Assembly: GCF_040958095.1 (NCBI RefSeq)
Contig: NC_091237.1
Coordinates: 11,397,058 to 11,461,057 of the forward strand
Source: Procambarus clarkii
Taxonomy: Eukaryota > Arthropoda > Malacostraca > Decapoda > Cambaridae
DNA: 64,000 bases
Direction: 5' to 3'
Shown here: positions 10,491 to 19,559 of the stretch, piece after piece
Layout: each line of letters starts with the position of its first letter
Numbering within the stretch: position 1 is the stretch's first letter
The notes under the pieces: generated by a model
Database searches by the model: none
Told to the model about the DNA's origin: nothing
The model's input: only the letters and a program-made list of their open reading frames with translations
Translations under genes and position numbers: made by a program

Positions 10491-10491
10491 G
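10433..10491. repeat. (AAT)n microsatellite
   Basis: About 19 AAT units ending in AAGTAAAC. A shorter ATTT microsatellite follows at 10,997-11,022. The 10,492-11,100 stretch around them holds no recognisable gene. Confidence 0.95.
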
Positions 10492-11120
10492 TAAACTTTT
10501 ATAACAATAGTGCGTGAAGAATTAAATTCAATTTCTTTATCATGCACCCCATATCCATCCTGTGGGCGGCGGTGGAAAGGTTAAAGAGGCACATAATGGG
10601 TTCAGGAACTGAACCCCCATAGTTCGTTTAGCTAAGCACGTGACAATCGTTTGAAGCTAGTTACACAAATGTTAATGTTACATACACATGTACATATATA
10701 AAAATTCATTTACACAAATCATATCAATAATGTTTTATATCATAAATGATTCAACAAGAGCCTCACAACAGTCGCTATACAAGGCACTTTACATCTATGG
10801 TGAGTCACACAGTTACTAGTCTTGCTCCACGTCCACCCAACTGGGTTTTACAGTCATGAGCAGTTGCACCTACAATAAGCAAATTTTGGATACTTCGCTA
10901 AGATTCCTGGCAGCACATCATTATGAATGAAGTACTTACACATTTCTTGGACTCCATTGATGGTGTTATCTCTGAATTCCGCGATTTTTTCACATTATTT
11001 ATTTATTTATTTATTTATTTATGCATATACAAGAATGTACATTGTGAATGTGAGGATACATAATATGGTAATTACAGTCTTGTAAAGCCACTAGTACGCG
11101 CAGCGTTTCGGGCAGAAACG

Positions 11121-11548
11121 TTACATTATATAATGACGCAAAGTATCCGAATAGTTCTGCTGACAGAGTTTACATTTAGTCAAGTCTACATCAGCACATG
11201 TTACAAACTGCCAGAGGTACTTGTAGCCGAACCTAAGCCTAGCGGTGGTAACATCTAGAAATCTGCTAACCTTATTGGATGACCCATAGACATGCGGTTC
11301 TTCCTGCATAATAGAATGATGATAGATGGAGTAACTGGTGTTACTTTGTTTCACTTTGCCTCAAGTCTACGAGATTTTGTTGATGTTCCCAGAATATTAC
11401 TGCCTTCAGACTGCTCAAAGGCAGTCCAAGATGGTAATCAGTTCCCTCTTTACGGGTAAAGATTTTGGTTAACTCATCAGTTCTATCATGCATTCGGAGA
11501 CCAGTATGGGATGGAATCCACAGGAGACAAAATCTGACTCCATCGTTG
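11121..11548 (-). pseudogene. LINE fragment with RNase H domain and Cys-rich C-terminus
   Basis: On the minus strand the text reads FCLLWIPSHTGLRMHDRTDEL, matching the RNase H motif (W.PSH.G..G...AD..A) found in I-clade and related LINEs. It is followed by TARLRFGYKYLWQF and CKLCQQ..SDTLRHYI, the typical C-terminal zinc-knuckle-like segment. A frame break separates the two parts near 11,345. The fragment joins an opposite-strand LINE tail at about 11,548. Confidence 0.8.
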
Positions 11549-11775
11549 ATGGATGTCAGGGGCATAACTGACAATCCCCTCACAGTGTTCAAGAGAGAAC
11601 TGGATAAGCACCTCCAAAGGATACCTGATCAACCAGGCTGTGACTCATACGTCAGGCTGCGAGCAGCCGCGTCCAACAGCCTGGTTGATCAGTCCAGCAA
11701 CCAGGAGGCCTGGTCGACGACCGGGCCGCGGGGACGCTAAGCCCCGGAAGCACCTCAAGGTAACCTCAAGGTAAG
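11549..11775 (+). pseudogene. LINE family B C-terminus and 3' end
   Basis: The frame reads NPLTVFKRELDKHLQRIPDQ, then AAASNSLVDQ, and stops shortly after. It continues into GGCCTGGTCGACGACCGGGC and a tail with repeated AACCTCAAGGTA. The same C-terminus occurs on the minus strand at about 39,290. Only the 3' end is present. Confidence 0.8.
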
Positions 11776-11935
11776 GTTGATTATTTAATTATATCTGTGT
11801 CTAACTTCAGATACAGGCACATCAGAGTTATACCTTGGAGAGCTGAGGACAGTCAAGTATGACAAGGAGTCACTTACAATTAGCGTGACATCTTTGGATT
11901 TATATACGCGCTCGAGTGCAAGGATTATGGACGCA

Positions 11936-12345
11936 ACCCGTCCTCAGACCAAGTCCATTCTATCCAGTCAACCCGTCCTCGACTCAAGTCCATTACATCC
12001 AGCGGTCGACCCCACAGACGCATTCATAAATTTTAACATGCTGTTCATTCAAAACGAGAATTTTCTCAAGTATAAATTAATATTATAATATATTAACATA
12101 TTGTGTATATATAGGCATAGGATAGGTTAGGTTAGGTGTTTAGGTACTGTTGGCGATTATTTGTATTTGTAGTACGTGGGTGAAGCATTTATAGCGTTGT
12201 GATTCGAACAAAATTCGTCAGTGAAGCACTTGTTCCGGATATGTTCGAACGTCAGCAGTTGTGAGTCGTGTGTAAACCAGTTTTCATTCATAAACAGGGG
12301 GTTTGGTGGGTGCATGGAATCACTTTTGGGTCTTTGTTTGGAGGA
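11936..12345 (-). mobile_element. MITE family D, copy 1, minus orientation
   Basis: Near-complete copy of the roughly 380-bp MITE defined at 17,542-17,920. It starts with CAACCCGTCCTCGACTC (11,970) preceded by a duplicated partial start, and ends with GGGTCTTTGTTTGGAGGAC. It contains GGTTAGGTTAGG near 12,127. Confidence 0.8.
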
Positions 12346-12555
12346 CAAATATATTATAATATTAATATATTATAATATTAATTATAATTATATTAATAAT
12401 TAATATTAATTAATATATTATAATACTAATATTTATAATATTAATTTATATTTGAAAAAAATCCTGTTTTGAATGAACAGCATGTTAAAATTTATGAATG
12501 CGTCTGTGGGGTCGACCGCTGGATGGAATGGACTTGAGTCGAGGACGGGCTGTGA
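12346..12555 (+). mobile_element. MITE family D, half copy in opposite orientation
   Basis: An AT-rich bridge (ATATTATAATATTAAT) is followed by the family D 3' half, from GAATGAACAGCATGTTAAAA to GAGTCGAGGACGGGCTG. With the minus-strand copy just before it, this forms an inverted pair able to fold back. Confidence 0.8.
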
Positions 12556-12559
12556 ACTG

Positions 12560-13043
12560 AGGTGTGGAGTTGATGAGTCGAGGCCTCATGTTACCTGTGT
12601 ACGAAGATTATTCTAAGTAGATTAGGTCGAGTCTGCATTTGGTTGTCAAGACTGGATGCATTGAGGTTTCCCAACGTCAAGAAAACGGTAAATATAAAGT
12701 GTCCTCTCCTAACCTACCAGAGGACCCGCCACTACTTGTTGACACACTGTTGGTCGCTTACAGCCTGCAGTACAACGCCACATGGTCCTGCGCATTCTAC
12801 CCACCGAACACAAACCGGGCACTGTTTACCTCTTATCGTGATGGCCGTCTGTAAATTTTCTGTTTTGAGGTGGGTTGGAGCGGCTTTAACGAACTAAAAT
12901 ATTACTTGTCACCCCTCCCCTTTTCCGGTAATTTGACCCCAATGCTTCCATGTAGACTGTAAACCTAAACACCTAACCTAACCTACGCCTAATTACACAT
13001 ATATAATATATGTGAGAAAGCTGCATGAACGCGCAAGCCATAG
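12560..13043. other. No gene assigned
   Basis: Contains a moderately GC-rich 12,600-12,860 stretch with short open frames in two plus-strand phases, neither showing a known motif or a convincing splice site. A CCTAACCTAACC motif occurs at about 12,972. Confidence 0.3.
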
Positions 13044-13158
13044 ATCACTAAGAACTCTATGATCCGGCCAGGATTCGAACCCATGCCGTCCAGGATCACC
13101 CCTAAACGTACACAGTACCGTGACCACCGCACCAACGGGTCAAAGAGTTCTTAGTGAT
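13044..13158 (-). repeat. tRNA-like SINE flanked by perfect 15-bp inverted repeats
   Basis: The minus strand reads GGTGCGGTGGTCACGG..., then GGGTTCGAATCC, giving A-box and B-box elements like a tRNA. It is bracketed by ATCACTAAGAACTCT (13,044-13,058) and its exact reverse complement (13,144-13,158). Confidence 0.65.
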
Positions 13159-13199
13159 ATTAATATATAAATGAGAACAAATCTATTGTTAACACACCT

Positions 13200-13375
13200 G
13201 CTCCTGTGCCAGGTAAGTCCACTACGGGCTCACCATAGCCCGTGCTACTTGGAACTTTTTGTTCAGAGTACCTGAATCTAAAACAACTATTGTTTATAGA
13301 TCTTTTACGGGCTATTCATGCCCATGCCATTTCTTGCGTGGCTTAATCTTCATCAATCAATCTATAGTTAATACA
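13200..13375. repeat. Dispersed hairpin repeats ACGGGCTCACCATAGCCCGT and CGGGCTATTCATGCCC
   Basis: Two neighbouring structured repeats, each with a short GGGC/GCCC stem. The first recurs at 19,565-19,625 and the second at 7,830-7,910. They are probably parts of non-autonomous elements. Confidence 0.55.
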
Positions 13376-13459
13376 CAATACGTTAAAATTGACTAATACG
13401 TCTTAGGAACGGCCGCAGCTTTAACGAGCCTGGCTTGAGTACGGGTTGCTTATTTGTAT

Positions 13460-13960
13460 CATATCTGACCTTTTAAAGTGGTCATATGTAGTTTGCAGTG
13501 TTGTTAGCCTTTGGCCCTCAACCGTTCCTTAGTTCTGGAATAATTTTTGTCGCCTGATGTTAAACTTTCTTCAAAGCGAGTCTTTCTAAAGACCCATGCT
13601 TAGATATATTGATTGAACTGGGAGCGCACCAGAGGTTTATACAGTTGAATAACTACCTTCTTTTCCTTTAAGTCAAATGCTCGTTTGCCTGTTCTTACGG
13701 TTTGGTTGGATTTTTTACTGCAGCTCCCACTTGATGTGCAATTTTCGGTGACTGGTGGATTCTGACTCCAAGGACCATTTCTGCATCAATCTACTGCACG
13801 GTAATATTGTTAATATCGTAGTTGTGATGTGTATTGTCATACCCCAACATGCATGGACATACCCCAAGTTGCATGGACATACCCCAACATTTTTCGATAT
13901 TAAAAAACATTTGCCAGTCTTCCGACTATTTGTGTAATTCATGTAGCCCTCTTTGTAAAG
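13460..13960 (-). pseudogene. LINE RT C-terminal fragment
   Basis: On the minus strand the segment has SEDWQMFFNIEKC-like text, then MVLGVRIHQSP and VGAAVKNPTKP. This is the block downstream of the RT catalytic site in CR1/Jockey-type LINEs. Stops and frame shifts interrupt it. A 20-bp triplication lies within. Confidence 0.7.
13838..13892. repeat. 20-bp tandem triplication
   Basis: The block CATACCCCAA plus about ten bases (CATGCATGGA) is repeated three times inside the LINE fragment, presumably by slippage. Confidence 0.85.
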
Positions 13961-13964
13961 CCTA

Positions 13965-14430
13965 AATATGCACAATATATGCTAATGTAATATATTAATT
14001 TATATTTGAGAACATTACTATTTTGAAAGAATAGCCATGTTAAACTTGATGAGGGCGTCTTTGGTGTCGGCTGCTAGATGGAATGAACATTGCCTGAACA
14101 TTGCATCGATAGCAATTTTAACAAAACTATTATGCAAACGTTCAAGGCTGTGGTGTTCTGTGTTGCTGTGGAAGTCTTGGATGTGGGGTTGATATAAAGC
14201 CATTGCTTGGTTACTGACTTTAATACTTACATTGGTACATCTTCTTCTTGTTGATAGTAGGTGCAGTTTGCATGAAGGGTTTACCCTTCCGATGACTGCA
14301 CCAGGGTACATTGCTACATGAATAGCAGCGTCCAAGCGTGGCGGGCGACCTGCACGCTCCCTGTTGTTTACATACTGCTGGCGTATGAAACGCAGCGCAT
14401 ACAAACGGATGCTGCCGTTTGCTGAGAACA
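13965..14430. other. Diverged MITE D tail and unassigned open frame
   Basis: From 13,965 to about 14,095 the plus strand is a worn family D 3' half. The following 330 bp is GC-richer. A minus-strand open frame of 137 codons spans both parts (14,018-14,431), so it is at least partly transposon sequence. I see no known domain in it. Confidence 0.4.
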
Positions 14431-14572
14431 TGACAAGGCCATATGCAATAATAATTTGTATTTGATATTACTATTTTTTAAATAGGATTTCTTATAAACA
14501 TATACACCATTATGTACGGCTGCTGGACTGAAGACGATATCTAATTGATTGATTTAATACCATCACCTACAG

Positions 14573-14741
14573 GACATGTCGATACTTGTGTCGTCTGCTA
14601 CTATACTGACGCAGATGGTCGTGTCGCACATCGTCCGAGGCCGCTTGAGTGAAATAGTACGGAGCCAGCTGGCGAAGAGCTGCCTTCTGGAGCTGGTCGC
14701 TGCAGCGGAGATGTGTGCCACCTCTACGGAACTGTCCAGAG
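14573..14741 (+). CDS. AQP12-like exon 1 (coding from 14,576)
   Basis: Encodes the N-terminus, first span and part of the second, including the LLELVAAAEMC segment that aligns with the AQP11/12 second helix. The donor is AGAG|GTGAGT. One base of codon 56 is left over. Confidence 0.88.
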
Positions 14742-17048
14742 GTGAGTGCCTGTGGTGTCGCTTCCTTCTGAAGTCGCTGCTTGGGAGGGTTATGGGACTG
14801 CAACGTAAGGACATAAGGACACTGTGGTTGAATGGGATGGTCATAACATCGAAACTAGCCTTAAGGTTGGGTAATGGCCTAGAGGATACAACAGAATGCA
14901 ATTGTAATTTGACACAAAAATCGGAAGAACAGATGGAAAAACTCACAACAGGATACAAAAATTTGCATGTGTAAAAGATGGAGGACAAACAAAAATGTAC
15001 TCAATAGAAAATTGAATGATCTAACCTGTATTGCTATTCCCTCGCTGTTCCTTCTAGTGGCTCGGAATTGTGGGATGCCGGCATACAGTGTCTATCTATT
15101 CCTGATCATCTTGTGCCGAGACAGGACCTGGGGTAGCAGCGTCACCGCCTGCCCCTACAGCCTGCTGGAGGAGTACGTGGAGGTCGGTGCCAACCCCCTC
15201 CATGTTGCACTCAAAGTTGTTGCTCAGCTTGCTGGCGGACTCGCGTCCATCAAGTGAGTGAAAATGGTGATATATTTAACAATGTCTTAACTTTAAAACA
15301 AATATTATATTTACTAGAGTAAAAAGATTAATGCTCATCAGCTATCAATAAGAATGATAATAATAATAATTGTTAATAATAATAATAATAATACACCGTC
15401 ACATTTTTCATCACGTTTTAATTTTCGTGATTTACACAAATAATAATAATGTTTATTTGGGGAAGTGCATGTATATAAAATGAGTTACAAGAAGAATGTT
15501 TAATTTCTAGATAGAGAATCGTTGTGTAAATAATGAAATTATTTAATAGTTGCAGCTTGTCCTCATAAACAAAGACCCAAAGTACATTCCATGCAGCCGC
15601 CAAACCCGCTGTTTATGATTGAAAAACGGTTTACACACGACTCACAACTGATGACGTTCGAACACTTCCAGGACAAGTGTTTCACTGACGAATTGTGTTC
15701 GAACCACAACGCTGTAAATGCTTCACCCACGTACTACAAACACAAATAATCGCCAACAGAACCTAAACATCTAACCTAACCTATGCCTATGTATGCACAA
15801 TATGATAATTTGTAAAATTAATTTATATTTGATAAAATTCCCGTTTTGAATGAACAGCATGTAAAAATTTATGAATGCGTCTGTGGGGTCGACCACTGGA
15901 TGTTTTTGGACTTGAGTCGAGGACGGGTTGGCCTGAACACCTAACCTAACCCTATATATGAAAATCTAACACCTAACTTAAATATGAAAATATATAATAA
16001 TATTATTTTATATTTGAGAAAATTTCTATTTCAAATGACCAGCATGTTAAAATTGATGAATGTGTATTTGAGGGTCCGGTCGGCCAATGGATGAAATGAA
16101 CATAGCCCGTGGACGGAATGTGAGATGTTTAGCCAGTAATATTCTTGTGTATGTATTATAACGCTGGCACCTATCCCGCAGGTGGGCAAAACATTTATGG
16201 ATGACAGAGGTGGCAGAAGCACAGGGAAGCCTTAGGGTTGATGACTGTCTGGCCGCACTTCAGGTACCTGTTGCTGTTGGCTTCCTGTTGGAGAGTCTCC
16301 TGACTTGCTCTTGTCGCCTCTTCTCGAGAGCCCTGGGCGAGGTAAAGCCAAAGTTTGCCTCTGCTATCGACTCCTTCTTTGCCACCTGTATGGTTCTAGT
16401 AGGTGAGTAGAGAGTAGCCTTTGTAATTCAATCTGATCTAATTCATCTGTGCACAATACCACAATGAAGCTTTTATGAAACTTTCTCTAGGTAGTGTTCA
16501 TAATTTTATGCGGGTACAACTCAACACAGCAATAAATTATGTAATACACGTAATCCATAAAATAATTTGGTATTTATCTCAAAGCAGCTTTTATAATTGT
16601 TGACAAAAGATCGTCTAATTACTGTTGTGCAGCTCTGTACCAGCACACACTAAAATCTTTATATAGCTCGACCCTCACCTTCAGACTTAAGTGGCGATTT
16701 ATTTCTCACTGAAAATAACTTTTGTTATCTGTAAATTATAAAGCACATAACTATGAAACTTTAAGACAAAATTTTCCCGCAGCTTTTAACTACTCCGGCG
16801 GATACTTCAACCCGGTGTTGGCAACAAGCATGAAGTGGAGTTGCCGCGGTCACACCAACACAGAGCACATCATAGTGTACTGGGCAGGCTCCACCATGGG
16901 CGCCATGCTCTCGGTCAGGCTCTGGAGCCTGGTCACCGTCAAGAGGGCTCTCGTTGGCCCCTTCACCTCTAAGGATAAGAGAGTAACATTCCAGAAACTA
17001 TCCACTGCTATCTATCCTAATGGAAGAATACTTGCGAAGAATTATTGA
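14576..17048 (+). CDS. AQP12-like unorthodox aquaporin, complete, 4 coding exons
   Basis: Exons are 14,576-14,741, 15,058-15,253, 16,182-16,402 and 16,783-17,048. Every intron starts GTGAGT and ends TAG or CAG, with phases 1, 2 and 1. The joined frame is 282 residues, close to vertebrate AQP12 (about 295). The first pore motif is CPY (residues 87-89). The second is NPV (204-206) inside SGGYFNPVLATS. A cysteine lies 11 residues after that Asn (C215), as in AQP11. The stretch GHTNTEHIIVYWAG is AQP12-like. Six membrane spans are expected. The family is known to act in intracellular membranes; substrate selectivity of this one is not readable. The start is the first ATG, three bases after an acceptor-like CTACAG at 14,572, so an upstream 5' UTR exon is likely. 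It is a host gene with no frame damage. Confidence 0.92.
15058..15253 (+). CDS. AQP12-like exon 2, carrying the CPY pore motif
   Basis: Acceptor CCTTCTAG, donor CAA|GTGAGT. It encodes ACPYSLLEEY and ALKVVAQLAGG. The CPY aligns without gaps with NPT of mammalian AQP12, using the shared K-VVAQ region as anchor. Confidence 0.92.
15355..15395. repeat. AAT-rich microsatellite in aquaporin intron 2
   Basis: About twelve AAT units interrupted once by TGTT. Confidence 0.85.
15553..15930 (+). mobile_element. MITE family D, copy 2, in aquaporin intron 2
   Basis: Runs from CAGCTTGTCCTC to GAGTCGAGGACGGGTTG and contains the AACAAAGACCC, CCTAACCTAACC and GAATGAACAGCATG landmarks of the family. It lies wholly within the intron, away from both splice sites. 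Confidence 0.85.
15936..16112 (+). mobile_element. MITE family D, diverged 3' half, adjacent to copy 2
   Basis: Begins with CCTAACCTAACCC and proceeds through TTATATTTGAGAAAATT and GACCAGCATGTTAAAATT. It is more diverged than copy 2, so the two may be separate insertions. It ends about 70 bp before the exon 3 acceptor. Confidence 0.7.
16182..16402 (+). CDS. AQP12-like exon 3
   Basis: Acceptor TATCCCGCAG, donor GTAG|GTGAGT. It encodes the cytosolic or luminal loop and two hydrophobic helices (PVAVGFLLESLL; SFFATCMVLV). No frame damage. Confidence 0.9.
16783..17048 (+). CDS. AQP12-like exon 4, NPV motif and C-terminus
   Basis: Acceptor TTCCCGCAG. It encodes the NPV half-helix, the final span and a basic C-terminal tail ending RILAKNY before TGA at 17,046-17,048. 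No AATAAA is visible within the next 150 bases. Confidence 0.93.
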
Positions 17049-17202
17049 CTATCAATATATCCATGGACAGCTTGCTTTAGAGTAAGGTGATCCAAGAAAA
17101 GTATCAGAGGCTTATACTTATAATATATACTACTATTTTTCATATGAGAAGTATCGCTATTACCATAACCACATTTATCTTTCTCCAATGTACGCATGAG
17201 TG

Positions 17203-17455
17203 GTTATCTTGAGAAGATTTCGGGGCTTAGCATCCCCGCGGCCCAGTCCTCGACCAGGCCTCCTTTTTGTTACACATCCCCCAAGAAGCAGCCCGTAGCA
17301 GCTGTCTAACTCCCAGGTACCTATTTACTGCTAGGTGAACAGGGGCATCAGAGTAAAAGAAACGGCCCATTTGTTTCCGCTTCCACCGGGAATCGAACCC
17401 GGAACCTCAGGACTACGAATCCGAAGCGCTGTCCACTCGGCTGTCAGGCCCCTCC
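17203..17455 (-). repeat. tRNA-derived SINE, full-length-like, minus
   Basis: On the minus strand the head reads GCCTGACAGCCGAGTGG (A-box region) and later GGGTTCGATTCCC (B-box, plus coordinates 17,388-17,400). Next come the conserved body with TAAATAGGTACCTGGGAGTT, the CCTGGTCGAGGACTGGGCC palindrome and the GATAACC tail. It lies 155 bp beyond the aquaporin stop and may be in its 3' UTR. Confidence 0.9.
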
Positions 17456-17541
17456 GGTCTGATGTACAGACCTCTGGGATAATGGTGCTCGTGCTCATGG
17501 CACACCTGATACTTCCCTTTACCGGGGGATAACTTCTACTG

Positions 17542-17920
17542 CAGCCCGTCCACCAAACAAAGACCCAAAAGTGATTCCATGCACCCGCCAAACCCGCTGT
17601 TAATGAATGAAAAACGGTTTACACACGACTCACAACTGCTGACGTTCGAACACTTCCGGAACAAGTGCTTCACTGACGAATTTTGCTCGAACCACAACGC
17701 TGTAAATGCTTCACCCACGTACTACAAATACAAATAATCGCCAACAGAACCTAAACACCTAACCTAACCTATGCTTATATATGCACAATATGCTAATTTA
17801 TTATAATATTAATTTATATTTGAGAAAATTCCTGTTTTGAATGAACAGCATGTTAAAATTTATGACTGCGTCTGTGGGGTTGACCGCTGGATGTAATGGA
17901 CTTGAGTGAAGGACGGGTTG
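17542..17920 (+). mobile_element. MITE family D, copy 3, complete with target duplication
   Basis: Element of 379 bp with ends CAGCCCGTCC and GGACGGGTTG, which are imperfect terminal inverted repeats. It is flanked by the direct repeat TCTACTG at 17,535-17,541 and 17,921-17,927. It has no coding capacity, AT-rich internal sequence and a CCTAACCTAACC motif. The 7-bp duplication does not match a standard superfamily; an 8-bp hAT-type duplication with one change is possible. Confidence 0.85.
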
Positions 17921-17927
17921 TCTACTG

Positions 17928-18655
17928 GCACAAACAAACCCAATTACTCTTTATCCTACCATTGGGAGGTGCTCGACAAGTGACTTGTGTTGCATAGCTT
18001 GCCTGTCCAGCTGTTATTGTGGTTATCGGGTGGTTTTAGTTTTACAAAAGTCCTGTAACAGGTCTTTACTATATTACTAAGGTGTGTAGCCTAGTTGTAG
18101 AATACATCGTGGATTTATAAACATGAATACTAAATTTGTATAAAAAAATAGGCAAGACTTATTCTAGTTTTTTAAATTTAACATAAATGATAAAAAACTG
18201 GCCACAGTACAAAATGTATACGTAAGCATACAATTATCGAATCTACATGTTTTTTCATCAATAAACAGTACCACTGAAAACCTTTATGAATTGTCTTGTC
18301 ACACCATGCTTAATATGTTTATTTTGATTCGTTTATAGCCTCGACAAAAGGCAGCAATTTCATTTAAATTTGTGATTCTCAAATATTCAGACCTCTCGTG
18401 ATATTTGTTACAAACAGTGAACGTTGCATAAAAGTATGACAAGCCACCAGCTTCCTGTCCCCGTTGAGGCCACTAGATAGATGGTGGTCCTCGAGTAAAT
18501 TCAGGTGAAATCCTTCTACTTGCAGTATGGTTGAGAGAATTTCACGTTCACGTCGATAAGAAACTACTCCCATCAGGGACTGGAGAGGTGATGGGATCTG
18601 GGGCAATGGCGGGAACGGACAGACGAGAACACGCCCAAAGCTCTCTGGCTATGAG
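17928..18655. other. No gene recognised
   Basis: AT-rich up to about 18,350. The 18,380-18,620 part is more complex and may be an old repeat. Its minus-strand open frame (75 codons) has no motif I recognise. Confidence 0.35.
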
Positions 18656-18659
18656 AGTC

Positions 18660-19008
18660 AGCTGCCGGCTCTTTTTTTTTATTGATAAAAAATACAATAA
18701 GAACGGCAATCGCCTGAACATACATTAACAGGGATACAAACAGACATAAACAGGAAACACATATACAAGGGCGTGATAACACGCACGTATACAACACAAA
18801 CAAAATTAAAAATGAATTCGAGTACAGAAACAAGAAACATAAACATGTAACAAACAAAATAAGGCCTGAAAGGCCACGCGACACAGAGAAGCCAGACAAT
18901 ACACACAGAGGACAAACACCGGAACACAAAGGAACCGGGGAAACACACTACACAGTGCCCAAAGCAAACAACCAAACACAAAACTCAGGCATTCCACTAC
19001 GACATATA
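18660..19008 (-). repeat. Retroposon 3' tail, minus orientation
   Basis: Read on the minus strand, this GT-rich sequence ends with AATAAAAAAAAA at about 18,670, so it is a polyadenylated 3' end of a retroelement. The open frames here are low-complexity. It is split from its continuation at 19,200 by the foldback element. Confidence 0.55.
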
Positions 19009-19023
19009 CATGCCAACGGTAAG

Positions 19024-19184
19024 TTGACCAGACCACACACTAGAAATTGAAGGAACGACGACGTTTCGACTTGAGAATCGACTTGAGAATGGTCCAGGAC
19101 GGACCGAAACGTCGTCGTTCCTTCAATTTCTAGTGTGTGGTCTGGTCAACATACTTCAGCCACGTTATTGTGACTCATCGCCTG
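19024..19184 (+). mobile_element. 161-bp foldback element with 15-bp target duplication
   Basis: The arms at 19,024-19,068 and 19,105-19,149 are exact 45-bp inverted repeats, and a 36-bp loop holds the GGTCCAGGACGGAC core. The element continues for 35 bp past the right arm. It is flanked by CATGCCAACGGTAAG at 19,009-19,023 and again at 19,185-19,199. A duplication of that length fits target-primed retrotransposition rather than cut-and-paste. Confidence 0.9.
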
Positions 19185-19559
19185 CATGCCAACGGTAAGC
19201 TACATAAATACAAGGAAATAAGGCAACGAAGTGCCCCACAACACAAAACACAACCACCACCGACACAAGCACACCACAACCCGTTCTCGCAAATTCGTAT
19301 AGTCAATATTGACTTATTAACTACATGCATAGGTGATATACTAACCATAATAGATACCCTTAAAAAGCTTCATAGAAAACACCGACCTTACCTAACCTTG
19401 TTAGTATGTTAAGATAAGCGTCTTATTGCTTCGTAATTACAATTGTTACTTAACCTATTACACCACACACCTAGAACAGCCACTCCCGCACACACACACA
19501 CGGGAACCAGCATAACCACACCGAACCTCAATGGATATAACCAAAATACTTCTCCGGAA

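Noticed and set aside
14018-14431. 137-codon minus-strand gene
   Set aside because: Its last 30 or so codons are translated from a MITE D tail, so the frame is chimeric.
17380-17455. Functional tRNA gene on the minus strand
   Set aside because: The B-box is good, but the copy continues into a conserved SINE body and shares its structure with four other dispersed copies. The cloverleaf is imperfect.
18573-19036. Cys-rich hydrophobic membrane protein on the minus strand
   Set aside because: Several overlapping frames read through GT-rich, polyadenylated retroposon tail. No consistent frame or domain.
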